A DNA stretch of 13,033 nt from Bacteroidota bacterium (GTDB taxonomy: Bacteria > Bacteroidota > Bacteroidia > Bacteroidales > Prolixibacteraceae): NCBI GenBank assembly GCA_023488865.1, contig JAMDDG010000072.1:1-13033 (forward strand). Reading direction: 5' to 3'. Both the position numbers and the translations under genes were made by a program. Shown piece by piece: positions 1-7,154 of the stretch. Every line of letters starts with the position of its first letter. The first letter of the stretch is position 1. Below the pieces are notes generated by a model. The model had not been told where the DNA came from. It saw only the letters and a program-made list of their open reading frames with translations, and searched no databases.

Positions 1-675
1 GGTGGCAGGATTTCGTGGATCGTCTTCCGGGATACCTGCTTCGATTTTACCGACCAGGTCGGCGCCTACATCAGCAGCTTTGGTAAAGATGCCCCCGCCT
101 ACGCGGGCAAAAAGCGCCTGCGTGGAGGCGCCCATGCCGAAAGTAAGGGTGGTGGTGGTAATAATGTTAAGATTGGAGCCGTCGGGAGTGGCGGCTGCCG
201 GATAGATCCAGTTCAAGATGAAAAACCAGACAGAAATATCCAGCAAAGCTAATCCAACGACCACCAATCCCATAACAGCCCCACTTCGGAAGGCTACGAC
301 CAAACCCCTGTTCAGGGATTGGTTGGCGGCATGAGCTGCCCGTGCAGAGGCATAGGTCGCCGTTTTCATCCCAAAGAAGCCGGCCAGACCGGAGAAAAAA
401 CCTCCTGTCAGGAAGGCAAACGGGACGAATGGGTTCTGAATCTTTAATCCATAGGCAAGAAATGCAAAAAAGAGCGCTAAAAAAAGAAAGACCAAAACTA
501 CAATTTTGTATTGCTGCTGCAAGTAGGCCATGGCGCCCACGCGGACGTGTCTGGCGATTTTTTTCATCAGATCAGTGCCTTCACTGTAGCTCATCATGTC
601 GCGGAAGAAATAATAGGCGAAGAGCAACGCGATAACGGAGGAGGTTGGAACCACCCAGAAAATTGGATCAATCAT
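1..675 (-). CDS. hppA: Membrane-bound ion-translocating pyrophosphatase, N-terminal part (runs off the window)
   Basis: This integral membrane enzyme hydrolyses pyrophosphate and pumps H+ or Na+ across the inner membrane. The reading frame is open from ATG at 675 to the window edge, giving 225 residues of a family usually near 700-800. It starts MIDPIFWVVP with a first hydrophobic helix, then a basic loop (KKIARHVRVGAMAYLQQQYK) and several more membrane segments. The end carries the family signature DVGADLVGKIEAGIPEDDPR (from residue 202), the pyrophosphate and Mg-binding loop. Proton versus sodium specificity and K+ dependence cannot be read because the deciding residues lie beyond the window. 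No Shine-Dalgarno site is visible. The stop of the upstream short ORF is 6 bp away and in the same frame, so translation may be coupled. Family assignment is very secure. Confidence 0.95.
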   Translation of the reverse strand, partial: MIDPIFWVVPTSSVIALLFAYYFFRDMMSYSEGTDLMKKIARHVRVGAMAYLQQQYKIVVLVFLFLALFFAFLAYGLKIQNPFVPFAFLTGGFFSGLAGFFGMKTATYASARAAHAANQSLNRGLVVAFRSGAVMGLVVVGLALLDISVWFFILNWIYPAAATPDGSNLNIITTTTLTFGMGASTQALFARVGGGIFTKAADVGADLVGKIEAGIPEDDPRNPAT

Positions 676-681
676 AAGGTT

Positions 682-873
682 TTAATTTTGAGGGATAAAC
701 CAATATTGGTAACCAACCGAAGTTTGGGTCACCCTATCTATTTGTAACTTATTGATGCAGTTTTCGATGGTAAACTGATTGTCCGGAAGCGTTTTTTTGT
801 TAGTTTCCTGGGCAAAAGACGGCTTTATCAGGCAGATAGCAGTCAACAGGATCAGGAACATTTTTAGTTTCAT
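682..873 (-). CDS. Short secreted protein, probable truncated cupin-domain gene
   Basis: The ORF has 63 residues. Residues 1-21 (MKLKMFLILLTAICLIKPSFA) look like a Sec signal peptide cut after SFA. The rest, with ENCINKLQIDRVTQTSVGYQYWF, resembles from memory the opening of secreted Bacteroidota cupin proteins, in which a KxKVGYQYWF-like stretch precedes the metal-binding cupin barrel. No barrel follows: the ORF ends at IPQN then TAA, 6 bp before the hppA ATG and in the same frame. I infer that a deletion removed the cupin body and joined the remnant to hppA. The alternative is a genuine small secreted protein. A second Met at residue 5 is an equally possible start. The upstream region is AT-rich, with no clear promoter box that I would defend. 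Confidence 0.45.
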   Translation of the reverse strand: MKLKMFLILLTAICLIKPSFAQETNKKTLPDNQFTIENCINKLQIDRVTQTSVGYQYWFIPQN

Positions 874-917
874 TTGCTTTTATTTTATTTTTCAATATTT
901 TGTTTTTCTGTATTTCG

Positions 918-1130
918 CCAATGTTTAATCTTGCCTCGTTTCATTGCCGTTGGCTTCAGCCAACGGTTGCAAGAAAAAACCAAAACCGGGCTTTAGCCAA
1001 ACCTGACAGTTATTTGGCTAAAGCCGGTTATTCACTCAATTTATTTTTCCGTTGGCTGAAGCCAACGGCAATGAATGAACCCCGCAAAAAACGAATAATT
1101 AAAACAACAACAAATTTAAACAGTTTTTCA
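918..1130. repeat. Palindromic element, copy A (core 941-1074)
   Basis: The 134-bp core is bounded by perfect 26-bp inverted repeats at 941-966 and 1049-1074. Each arm contains the palindrome CCGTTGGCTTCAGCCAACGG. Inside, GGCTTTAGCC (989-998) and GGCTAAAGCC (1016-1025) form a second inverted pair, so the strand can fold into nested or tandem hairpins. Outside the core, 918-947 is an exact 30-bp inverted match to 7408-7437. The right flank up to about 1130 is recognisably similar, inverted, to the left flank of copy B. The element has no coding capacity and lies between the end of the GH127 gene and the short secreted ORF. It looks like a non-autonomous MITE or REP-type element. Confidence 0.85.
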
Positions 1131-1145
1131 ATCATGAAGCAAACT

Positions 1146-3092
1146 TTATTTTTGAACTTTCATCCATACTTCCATATCCCCGGAGCCTCTGTTGGCCCAG
1201 GAATAATAGGGGATAGCCGTAATTTGTTGTTTTTTGCCGTCTGGTTTTGCTGAACTTTTCCCGGTTGTTTTAATGACCGTTATGCCGTTCAATAGTCCCG
1301 GAAGGTATTCGGTTGTATAACGGTTTTTTTGATTCAGAAAGAGGTTCAAAACGCTTCCTTCCTTGTTGTCGGGCCACTCGACACAATAGACCAACGGACC
1401 CCGTTGCAGGGCCAATTTGCCGGTATCTTCTTTAATCTCAGGATTGGCTGTGATCTCCCTCACCGGCATCGGCAAATTGAGCACCAGCTGATCTCCCTTT
1501 TCCCAGGTCTTGGTAATCACAGCATACCCTTTTTTTACCTGATATTGCGTGTTCTTCCCGTTCAGGCTGATGGTTGCCTTTGCCTGGTCGTTGGTTCTGA
1601 AGCGGTATATATCTGTAGGCAGCGCATGATTTTGGGCCCATCCGGGTATCCGGACCAAAAGGCTAAACTTCCCGGGTTTACCGGGATTCACCTTCAGGGC
1701 AACTTTCCCTTTCCAGGGATATTCGGTAACCTGTTCAATGGCGACCTGTTCGCCCTTCAGATTGACCGTTGCCGTATTGTTCATGAACAGGTTAACATAC
1801 AATGAGTCACCTTTTTGGGCATAGACATATCCGGGTACGGAAGGAATAAACCGGCAAATGTTGCTGGGGCAGCAAGCACAGCCAAACCAGGCGCTGCGTT
1901 TGTGCTCGCCGTGGGATTCGAGCGGATTGGGATAAAAAAACCGGTCGGCGCTCAGCGAGATGCCTGAAAGAAGGGCATTGTAAAGCGTCCGTTCGAGGAC
2001 ATCATAATATTTTGAATCACCCTCCAGCAGGAACATGCGGTAATTCCAGAACACATTGCTGATGGAAGCGCAGGTCTCGCAATAGGCCGTACGATTCGGC
2101 AACAAATAGGGATCGCTGAACCCTTCGTTGGTGCCTGCCGAACCAATTCCCCCGGTGACATAGTATTTCGTTTCCAGGAGGTCGTTCCAGATTTTATCGA
2201 TGGCATTTTTATAGGAGTAATCCCCGGTTAGAGCGGAAACATCCGCCATGCCTGCGTACATATAAGTTGCCCTCACCGCGTGACCTACGATTTTATCCTG
2301 CTCAATAACCGGCTTATTGGCCTGGTTGTACTCTTTTCCTCTTTTTCTGGTATCGAGGAAAAACTTAGCCAAATTCAGATAGCGTGGTTCTCCGGTGATG
2401 CGGTACAACTTCACCAGCCCCATCTCAATTACCTGGTGCCCGGGATAATAGGTTAATTTTCCGGATCCGAAATCGTGATCAACCAGATTGGCGCTTTTGA
2501 GTGCTACATCCAGCAGGGTGCGTTTCCCGGTAGCCAGGAAATGGGCGTAGGCGGCTTCGTAGAGATGGCCGAGATTGTAAAGCTCATGACTAAGTTCCGG
2601 ATCCTTTTCCCATCTTTTTTTGCCGACCCAGGGGTGCAGGTGCAATGAATCGATGGTGCGGTTGGTAAAAAGATAGCCATCGGGTTCCTGGGCAAGGGAG
2701 ATAAAGTAAATAATGGAATCGATGCGGCTTTCCAACTGCTTATCAGGATGCGTCTGCAGCGAGTAACTGGCCCCTTCGATAATTTTATAGACATCGGAAT
2801 CGTCGAATGGAAATTGTGACTGAAACTTCCCTTTTGTCAATTTCCCGGTAATTTTGAAATTTTCGACCCTGCCGGTTTTGTAGCATTGGTCCAGCGCGAT
2901 GGGGATGGTCACTTTCTGGTTCAATGCGATGCGCGGCGCCCAGAAGTGGTCGTTCACTTTAACTTTGGTAAAACTAACAGGCTGAATGGGATAATCTTTG
3001 AAAGGTTTTTCCTGAGCGGAGGCCGGAAATCCTGAAATGGTGTAAACAGCCGTAATCAAAAGTGTAAAGACCTGTTTGACAAAGATGTTCAT
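1146..3092 (-). CDS. GH127 family glycoside hydrolase (beta-L-arabinofuranosidase type, DUF1680)
   Basis: This 648-residue protein is predicted to release beta-L-arabinofuranose from plant glycans such as arabinan side chains or arabinogalactan. Residues 1-26 form a signal peptide (cut near ASA-QEK), so it acts in the periplasm or at the outer membrane. The (alpha/alpha)6 barrel follows, then a C-terminal beta domain. The zinc and catalytic set of GH127 is intact. YCETC gives Glu339 and Cys341, and FGCACCPSN gives Cys407 and Cys408. Cys407 corresponds to the nucleophile Cys417 of Bifidobacterium HypBA1, and Glu323 in NEGFSDPY corresponds to its acid/base Glu322. LALQRGPLVYCVEW near residue 572 is the usual C-terminal family motif. 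GH146 is a close relative, so the exact family number is less certain than the fold. It stands alone, with repeats on both sides and no SusCD pair in view. Confidence 0.9.
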   Translation of the reverse strand: MNIFVKQVFTLLITAVYTISGFPASAQEKPFKDYPIQPVSFTKVKVNDHFWAPRIALNQKVTIPIALDQCYKTGRVENFKITGKLTKGKFQSQFPFDDSDVYKIIEGASYSLQTHPDKQLESRIDSIIYFISLAQEPDGYLFTNRTIDSLHLHPWVGKKRWEKDPELSHELYNLGHLYEAAYAHFLATGKRTLLDVALKSANLVDHDFGSGKLTYYPGHQVIEMGLVKLYRITGEPRYLNLAKFFLDTRKRGKEYNQANKPVIEQDKIVGHAVRATYMYAGMADVSALTGDYSYKNAIDKIWNDLLETKYYVTGGIGSAGTNEGFSDPYLLPNRTAYCETCASISNVFWNYRMFLLEGDSKYYDVLERTLYNALLSGISLSADRFFYPNPLESHGEHKRSAWFGCACCPSNICRFIPSVPGYVYAQKGDSLYVNLFMNNTATVNLKGEQVAIEQVTEYPWKGKVALKVNPGKPGKFSLLVRIPGWAQNHALPTDIYRFRTNDQAKATISLNGKNTQYQVKKGYAVITKTWEKGDQLVLNLPMPVREITANPEIKEDTGKLALQRGPLVYCVEWPDNKEGSVLNLFLNQKNRYTTEYLPGLLNGITVIKTTGKSSAKPDGKKQQITAIPYYSWANRGSGDMEVWMKVQK

Positions 3093-3169
3093 AAATCAGA
3101 TTATTAGAATTGAGAATCAAATTTTTTCATCGAGTAAAGATAGTTATCCAAATTGATTTATACCTAAAT

Positions 3170-3357
3170 CGATGGACGTTGCCCATCGTTGTGATGTGTC
3201 ATCCCTTCAGGATGATGAGGGATGCGGTTCGTAATGGTTAGGCTGAAGGCTGTGCGACTATCTCGATGGGCGTTGCCCATCGCTCTGATGTGTCATCCCT
3301 TCAGGATGACGGGGGATGTGGTTTGTTATGGTCAGGCTGAAGGCCTGACACAACGTA
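3170..3357 (+). repeat. Two tandem ~94-bp hairpin units, left side of the transposase
   Basis: Unit 1 starts at 3170 and unit 2 at 3264, a 94-bp period. Each opens with a hairpin. In unit 2 this is CGATGGGCGTTGCCCATCG (3264-3282); unit 1 has one mismatch. GTCATCCCTTCAGGATGAC follows (3292-3310 in unit 2; slightly decayed in unit 1), then a GGCTGAAGGC segment. In unit 2 that segment is extended to a third hairpin, GTCAGGCTGAAGGCCTGAC (3331-3349). The unit boundary carries TGCGACTATCT. The array fills most of the 357-bp gap between the GH127 start and the transposase end. There is no coding content. Confidence 0.88.
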
Positions 3358-3421
3358 GATTGGGGCAACGTCCCAATGAATGGAGGTGACACAACGGAGA
3401 TGTTGGGCAACGTCCCAATGA
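3346..3421 (+). repeat. Tandem 34/35-bp repeat with GGGCAACGTCCC hairpins
   Basis: Two direct copies, at 3346-3379 and 3387-3421 (41-bp period), each start TGACACAACG and end CAACGTCCCAATGA. Each contains a short stem of the ATTGGG...CCCAAT type. In the first copy ATTGGG (3359-3364) pairs with CCCAAT (3372-3377). The loop sequence CAACGT is the complement of the GTTG seen in the larger units, so these look like shortened relatives of the same hairpin family. They lie just downstream of the transposase stop codon. Confidence 0.7.
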
Positions 3422-3449
3422 TATTTGTGAAACGATCCGCAGATCCGGT

Positions 3450-3905
3450 TTAATCCCAAAAATATTTTGGATCGTATTCAATAATGTCGTAATGTTTGAT
3501 ATAATCCTCAAATTCGTCCTGCAACGATTGAATTTCATGATGTTTTTTTTGATTCAAAATGTACCGTTCTACCGTTTTGAGTGCAGAACTACTGACCGAA
3601 AATGCTCCGTATCCTATCTGCCAGGTGAAATGTTTATCTCCGTGAACAATCGTTTTCATCCATTTTGACGAATCTTTTTTTACCATTTCAACCACTTTGG
3701 CCAAGGCATAATTTTTTGACAGGCGAAATAAAATATGGACATGATCAGGAACCGAATTGATGAGGATTGCCGGACTTTCCATCTCTTTGAGGATACCATC
3801 CATATAGGTATGCAACCGATGTTCGCACTCCGGGTTGATAAACGGTTGTCGTCCTTTGGTGCCGAAAATGAGGTGAATATACATCTGCGATAATGATTGT
3901 CCCAT
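3450..3905 (-). CDS. Y1 single-strand transposase (IS200/IS605 TnpA or RAYT-like)
   Basis: This 151-residue HUH endonuclease nicks and rejoins single-stranded hairpin DNA. The HUH pair is His55-Val-His57 in SVPDHVHILF, and the catalytic tyrosine is Tyr115 in VERYILNQKKHH. The stretch WQIGYGAFSVS (residues 95-105) is typical of the Y1_Tnp (PF01797) subfamily that starts MxQSLSQ. Length is full for the family and no inactivating change is visible. No tnpB or other accessory gene lies beside it. The gene sits inside a tandem array of hairpin units with the same orientation on both sides, unlike a classical IS200 with one hairpin per end. This favours a RAYT (REP-associated tyrosine transposase) reading, in which the protein mobilises or maintains the hairpin units. 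The RAYT versus IS200 choice is inference. Confidence 0.92.
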   Translation of the reverse strand: MGQSLSQMYIHLIFGTKGRQPFINPECEHRLHTYMDGILKEMESPAILINSVPDHVHILFRLSKNYALAKVVEMVKKDSSKWMKTIVHGDKHFTWQIGYGAFSVSSSALKTVERYILNQKKHHEIQSLQDEFEDYIKHYDIIEYDPKYFWD

Positions 3906-3936
3906 GACGTTTTGTTTTTATTGGTTGTTATATTTT

Positions 3937-4130
3937 GATGGAGGGTGCCCATCATCGATGGGCGGTGCCATTGTTTGCGTCTATCTCGATGGGCGGTGCC
4001 CATCGCTCCGATGTGTCATCCCTTCAGGATGACGTGGGTTACGTTCGTTATGGACGATTGCCCATGAGGTGCGCCTGTCTCTGTGGGCGGTGCCCATAGA
4101 TGCGATGTGTCATCCCTTCAGGCTGAAGGC
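3937..4130 (+). repeat. Hairpin units on the right side of the transposase (one truncated, one full, one partial)
   Basis: A decayed hairpin lies at 3937-3953. A 31-bp shortened unit starts at 3956. A full unit starts at 3987 with CGATGGGCGGTGCCCATCG (3987-4005) and GTCATCCCTTCAGGATGAC (4015-4033). The next unit starts at 4081, again a 94-bp step. It keeps the first hairpin in weaker form (4084-4096), then switches after GTCATCCCTTCA to GGCTGAAGGC, forming CCTTCAGGCTGAAGG (4115-4129). The unit junctions carry TGCGTCTATCT and TGCGCCTGTCT, matching the junction on the left side. The array ends one base before the stop codon of the MBL-fold gene. Confidence 0.87.
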
Positions 4131-4865
4131 TTACTTCATATTTCTTACCCTAACCTCAATGTTGCTTCCCTTCAACAAATCAACCAACAACTGTGGATTG
4201 GTATCTCCCATGTGGTAGGGGTACAGAATTTTGGGCATAAAACTGCGGGCAGCATCGGCGGTCATCTGCGGTGTCATGGTGTAGGGAAGGTTCATCGGCA
4301 GAAAGGCGATGTCGATGTTCTTCAGATCGGCCATTTCAGGGATATTTTCTGTATCGCCGGCCACATAAATCCTTTTTCCGCCGAAGGAGATCACATAGCC
4401 ATTCCCGTTGCCCTTTGGATGATAGGGGTTGCCATCCCTCTTGTTAACGATATTGTAAGCCGGTACTGCTTTAATCGTGATCCCGTCTAAAGATTCTTCT
4501 GCCCCGTTAACCAGAATCCGGGCATTTTCAATCTTCCCCGTACAGCTTCGGCTCGCGATTATTTTGGTTTTAGCCTGTGTAATAAGTGCAAGGGCCTTTG
4601 GATCAAGATGGTCGCCATGCTCGTGGGTGATGAGGACAATATCGCCTTTGGGGAGCAAAGAATAATCTGCCTCCTTCGAGACAGGATCAACATGGATCAC
4701 CGTCTTGCCTGCCTCGATGAGCAGGCTCGCATGACCGATAAAGGTGATTGTCAGCTTGCCTTGGGTTGTTTCAAAGCTGTCTTTTTCATAGGTTTTTGCC
4801 GGAGCAGTGGTTTGGGTTCCGGCAGAAAAAACGCCGAAAAGTGTCAACATAATAATTATCTTCAT
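4131..4865 (-). CDS. Secreted MBL-fold metal-dependent hydrolase (UlaG-like)
   Basis: The protein has 244 residues with an N-terminal hydrophobic segment (about 1-16) that looks like a signal peptide. The fold follows the metallo-beta-lactamase order: GHASLLIE with His45, the metal motif HEHGDH (81-86), AGDTE with Asp171, and PYHMGDT with His218 near the C terminus. This layout matches the UlaG/Lactamase_B_3 branch, which includes phosphodiester and lactone hydrolases; no substrate can be named. It begins 69 bp after the end of the broken GH106 gene on the same strand and could share its transcript. Its TAA directly abuts the hairpin-unit array, so the native 3' untranslated region seems to have been replaced or invaded. 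Confidence 0.88.
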   Translation of the reverse strand: MKIIIMLTLFGVFSAGTQTTAPAKTYEKDSFETTQGKLTITFIGHASLLIEAGKTVIHVDPVSKEADYSLLPKGDIVLITHEHGDHLDPKALALITQAKTKIIASRSCTGKIENARILVNGAEESLDGITIKAVPAYNIVNKRDGNPYHPKGNGNGYVISFGGKRIYVAGDTENIPEMADLKNIDIAFLPMNLPYTMTPQMTADAARSFMPKILYPYHMGDTNPQLLVDLLKGSNIEVRVRNMK

Positions 4866-4934
4866 GATTTATAGCTAATTTTTCTTTAACTAAACGACCT
4901 TGAATCGCCTCTCTAAAAATAGCAATAAAATTGT

Positions 4935-7069
4935 TTATTCGTAAGGGATCAACCTTACCGGGCCCAATAATCCGGAGGGCATCGGTTTCCACCCGGAAGC
5001 ATCGAAAGATTTGTAGTCTATGTTCACAAAGTTAATTTCATGGTAATTGCGCCACGGGACTTTTTGCAGGTCCATTTGCCGGATACGGTTGGCCATCAGG
5101 TTGGCTACCTCGAAGTCGATGCTGTTCTTGCCCGGCTTCAGGTATTTTTTTATCCGCGTTGTAAAAGGGATGCTCCAGAGGATACCTGCATCCTGTCCGT
5201 TGATCCATACTCGGGCGCTCTCGCACACTTTGCCCGGATCGAGCAGGTATTCCCCGGCCAATTTTTCCGGCAATTCGAAAGAGGCTGAATAGCGTCCGGT
5301 CCCGGAAAAGTTTTGGGCGGCAACATCCGGTAATTCAGTCCAGGAGACCAAATGCCGAAGTTTTACCTTACCAGGAAGGAGGGCGCCACCTTCTTTGAAC
5401 GCTAAAGTCCAGGGAGCTCCAATTTCGATTGGGGCAGCTGATTTTTCGAGGTATTTCCAGTTGTTTGAATCAAACTGCTTGTCCGTCAACAGCACAAACA
5501 GGGCTTCTCCCGGCCGCAACTGGACATGGACATGTATTTTGCCGTTTTCCGTGCTTGTCTGCGCCCAACCGGCCGAACCGCTTTGCGGATCGAGGAGGAG
5601 ACAGTTTTTGCCCATCTCATTGAGCGGCAGGAATTGATCGATGTTGGCTGGAGTATGATTGACCAAATAATAATAAACGCCCTGATCACTTTTGCGTCGC
5701 AGGTATTTCAATCCCGAATCAACCAATCTTTCACTTGCAATCATTTTCCGTTCCAAAACAGGCACCACCTCATTTGCCACCGTAATTTCACCCTTCCCGC
5801 ATTTTGCTGTTTTACTGTTATCAGAAATTCGGGTAAAAGGAAGAAGGGAGATCAACTCTTTAAGTTGTTTTCGCCGTGCTTCAGGATGGTTCAAGCCAGG
5901 CACATCCCCGGGCAGTTGCTGGAAAATAACCGTTGCCCCCTGGCGGGCTATTTCGAGGATGCGTTGCTTTGACATCGGCATAAAATGGCGAAGGCCACAG
6001 CCATTTGTCGATCGAATGGATGGTCAGCTGGAGATCGGCGCTTTCCGGTTTCATCCAGACATCGTAAACCGGCCAGTAAACCAGCAGGTCGTTATCCGGA
6101 ACCCCCTCCTGAAGAATTGACTGGCACCTGGCAATATAGTTGTTCAGGCCGGAAAGGTGCAGCCAGAAGCTGTTCGACGGGGCAAAGTTAACGGATGCAT
6201 AAAAGAGCCAGCCGGGCCAGCCGGCTTCCGCAGGGGAATAGGTTGCCCCATGGTTATATACATGATTTATCCCGGAAAGGAATACCTGTTCAACCTCGGG
6301 TTTGCATTGGGAGAGCGACACCCTGAAGTGTTCGGCCAACCAGGTGAAAGTTTCGCTCGAAGCTAATTTCTTGCCCGAAACATTGGCTGCAGAAGAGGCA
6401 AATTTCATCATAACCGGATCCGGGTCAACGTTGCGGATATCGGAACTGTCTCGGCGCAGACCTGGAATATTGAAGTTGCTGCTCCCAAAGGTTTCACATT
6501 CAGGTATATCAACGGCTGCGTACAGGTCGAGCAGGTTTCCCGGTGAACCGTGCGCCTGGTTGCGGGTGAGACTGCCTAAATTATGCGCCCATTTTGTAAA
6601 CGTTTGGGTGAAATTTTCGAGCAAAAGATCGGAAATTGTCTCACGGTAATCGCACTGCACCCTGCGCGCCCTATCGGAAGATGGAACTTTCTCTGACAAT
6701 TCGCGCAGGTACGGTTGCAGGGAATAACCCCTTCGTTTCAAAAATTCCTCCAATAACCGGGGGGTCCAGTTTGTCCCGTAAACTTCATAACTGTCGTTGA
6801 AAAAGGAGCCGACGCCATGGTTGGATTTTTGAAAGGCAGAATCAAAGCGGGAGAGGTAAAGCTGGAAGGCCTGTTTTGAAAAAGGATCGAAAGTGAGCTT
6901 CATCGACGGCGCTGCCCATCCACCACCACCGGGCCCATGGTTTTGCCACTTTGGTTATTTTGGGCCAGGAAGTCTGATTCTCAGCGGCTTTTAAGGAAGA
7001 ACTTAAAAATAGCAGGATAATCAAACCTAAAGATTGAATGCAAAAGGAGCGGAGTACCCTATTTTCCAT
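4935..7069 (-). pseudogene. GH106-type glycosyl hydrolase (alpha-L-rhamnosidase family), disrupted by two internal deletions
   Basis: The remains of one large secreted enzyme lie in all three minus frames. Segment 1 (7069 to about 6904) has a signal peptide and the family opening KPWARWWWMGSAVD. Segment 2 (from about 6903 to about 5970) starts at FDPFSKQAFQLYLSRFD and includes FFNDSYEVYG and LTIHSIDKWLWPSPFYAD. Segment 3 (5981 to 4935) starts MPMSKQRILEIARQGATVIF and includes the C-terminal beta domain ending GLLGPVRLIPYE. From memory, intact homologues have a long stretch of the barrel between segments 1 and 2, and a shorter stretch (GYSVDFIS-like) between 2 and 3. Both are missing and both junctions shift frame. 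About 720 residues remain, against 900 or more for the family (PF17132). The protein is almost certainly non-functional. GH106 acts on rhamnogalacturonan or rhamnosides, which fits the GH127 neighbour. Confidence 0.85.
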
Positions 7070-7154
7070 TGTCCAGATTTATTAAAAATTTGATTAAAAT
7101 TACAAAAATCTTACAAATAAGAATAGGTCAAACTCTGTGATCCTCCGTACTTCG

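Noticed and set aside
342..747. Plus-strand ORFs opposite hppA and the short secreted ORF
   Set aside because: They are antisense shadows; the minus-strand hppA frame has clear family motifs.
900..1253. 117-codon plus-strand ORF across element A and the end of the GH127 gene
   Set aside because: It runs through a palindromic repeat and the antisense of a well-supported gene, and its protein has no recognisable domain.
3093..3169. Promoter for the GH127 gene
   Set aside because: TATCTTTA near the start resembles TAnnTTTG but lacks a properly spaced -33 box, so it was not listed.
3450..3905. IS605-type element with TnpB and guide RNA
   Set aside because: There is no tnpB-like ORF on either strand near the transposase.
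3170..4130. CRISPR array
   Set aside because: The repeated units are long, internally palindromic, differ between copies and have no unique spacers of constant size; no cas gene is present.
5881..6903. Three separate GH106-region genes
   Set aside because: The three ORFs are consecutive pieces of one family in order and on one strand, with overlapping ends in different frames, so a single broken gene is the better call.
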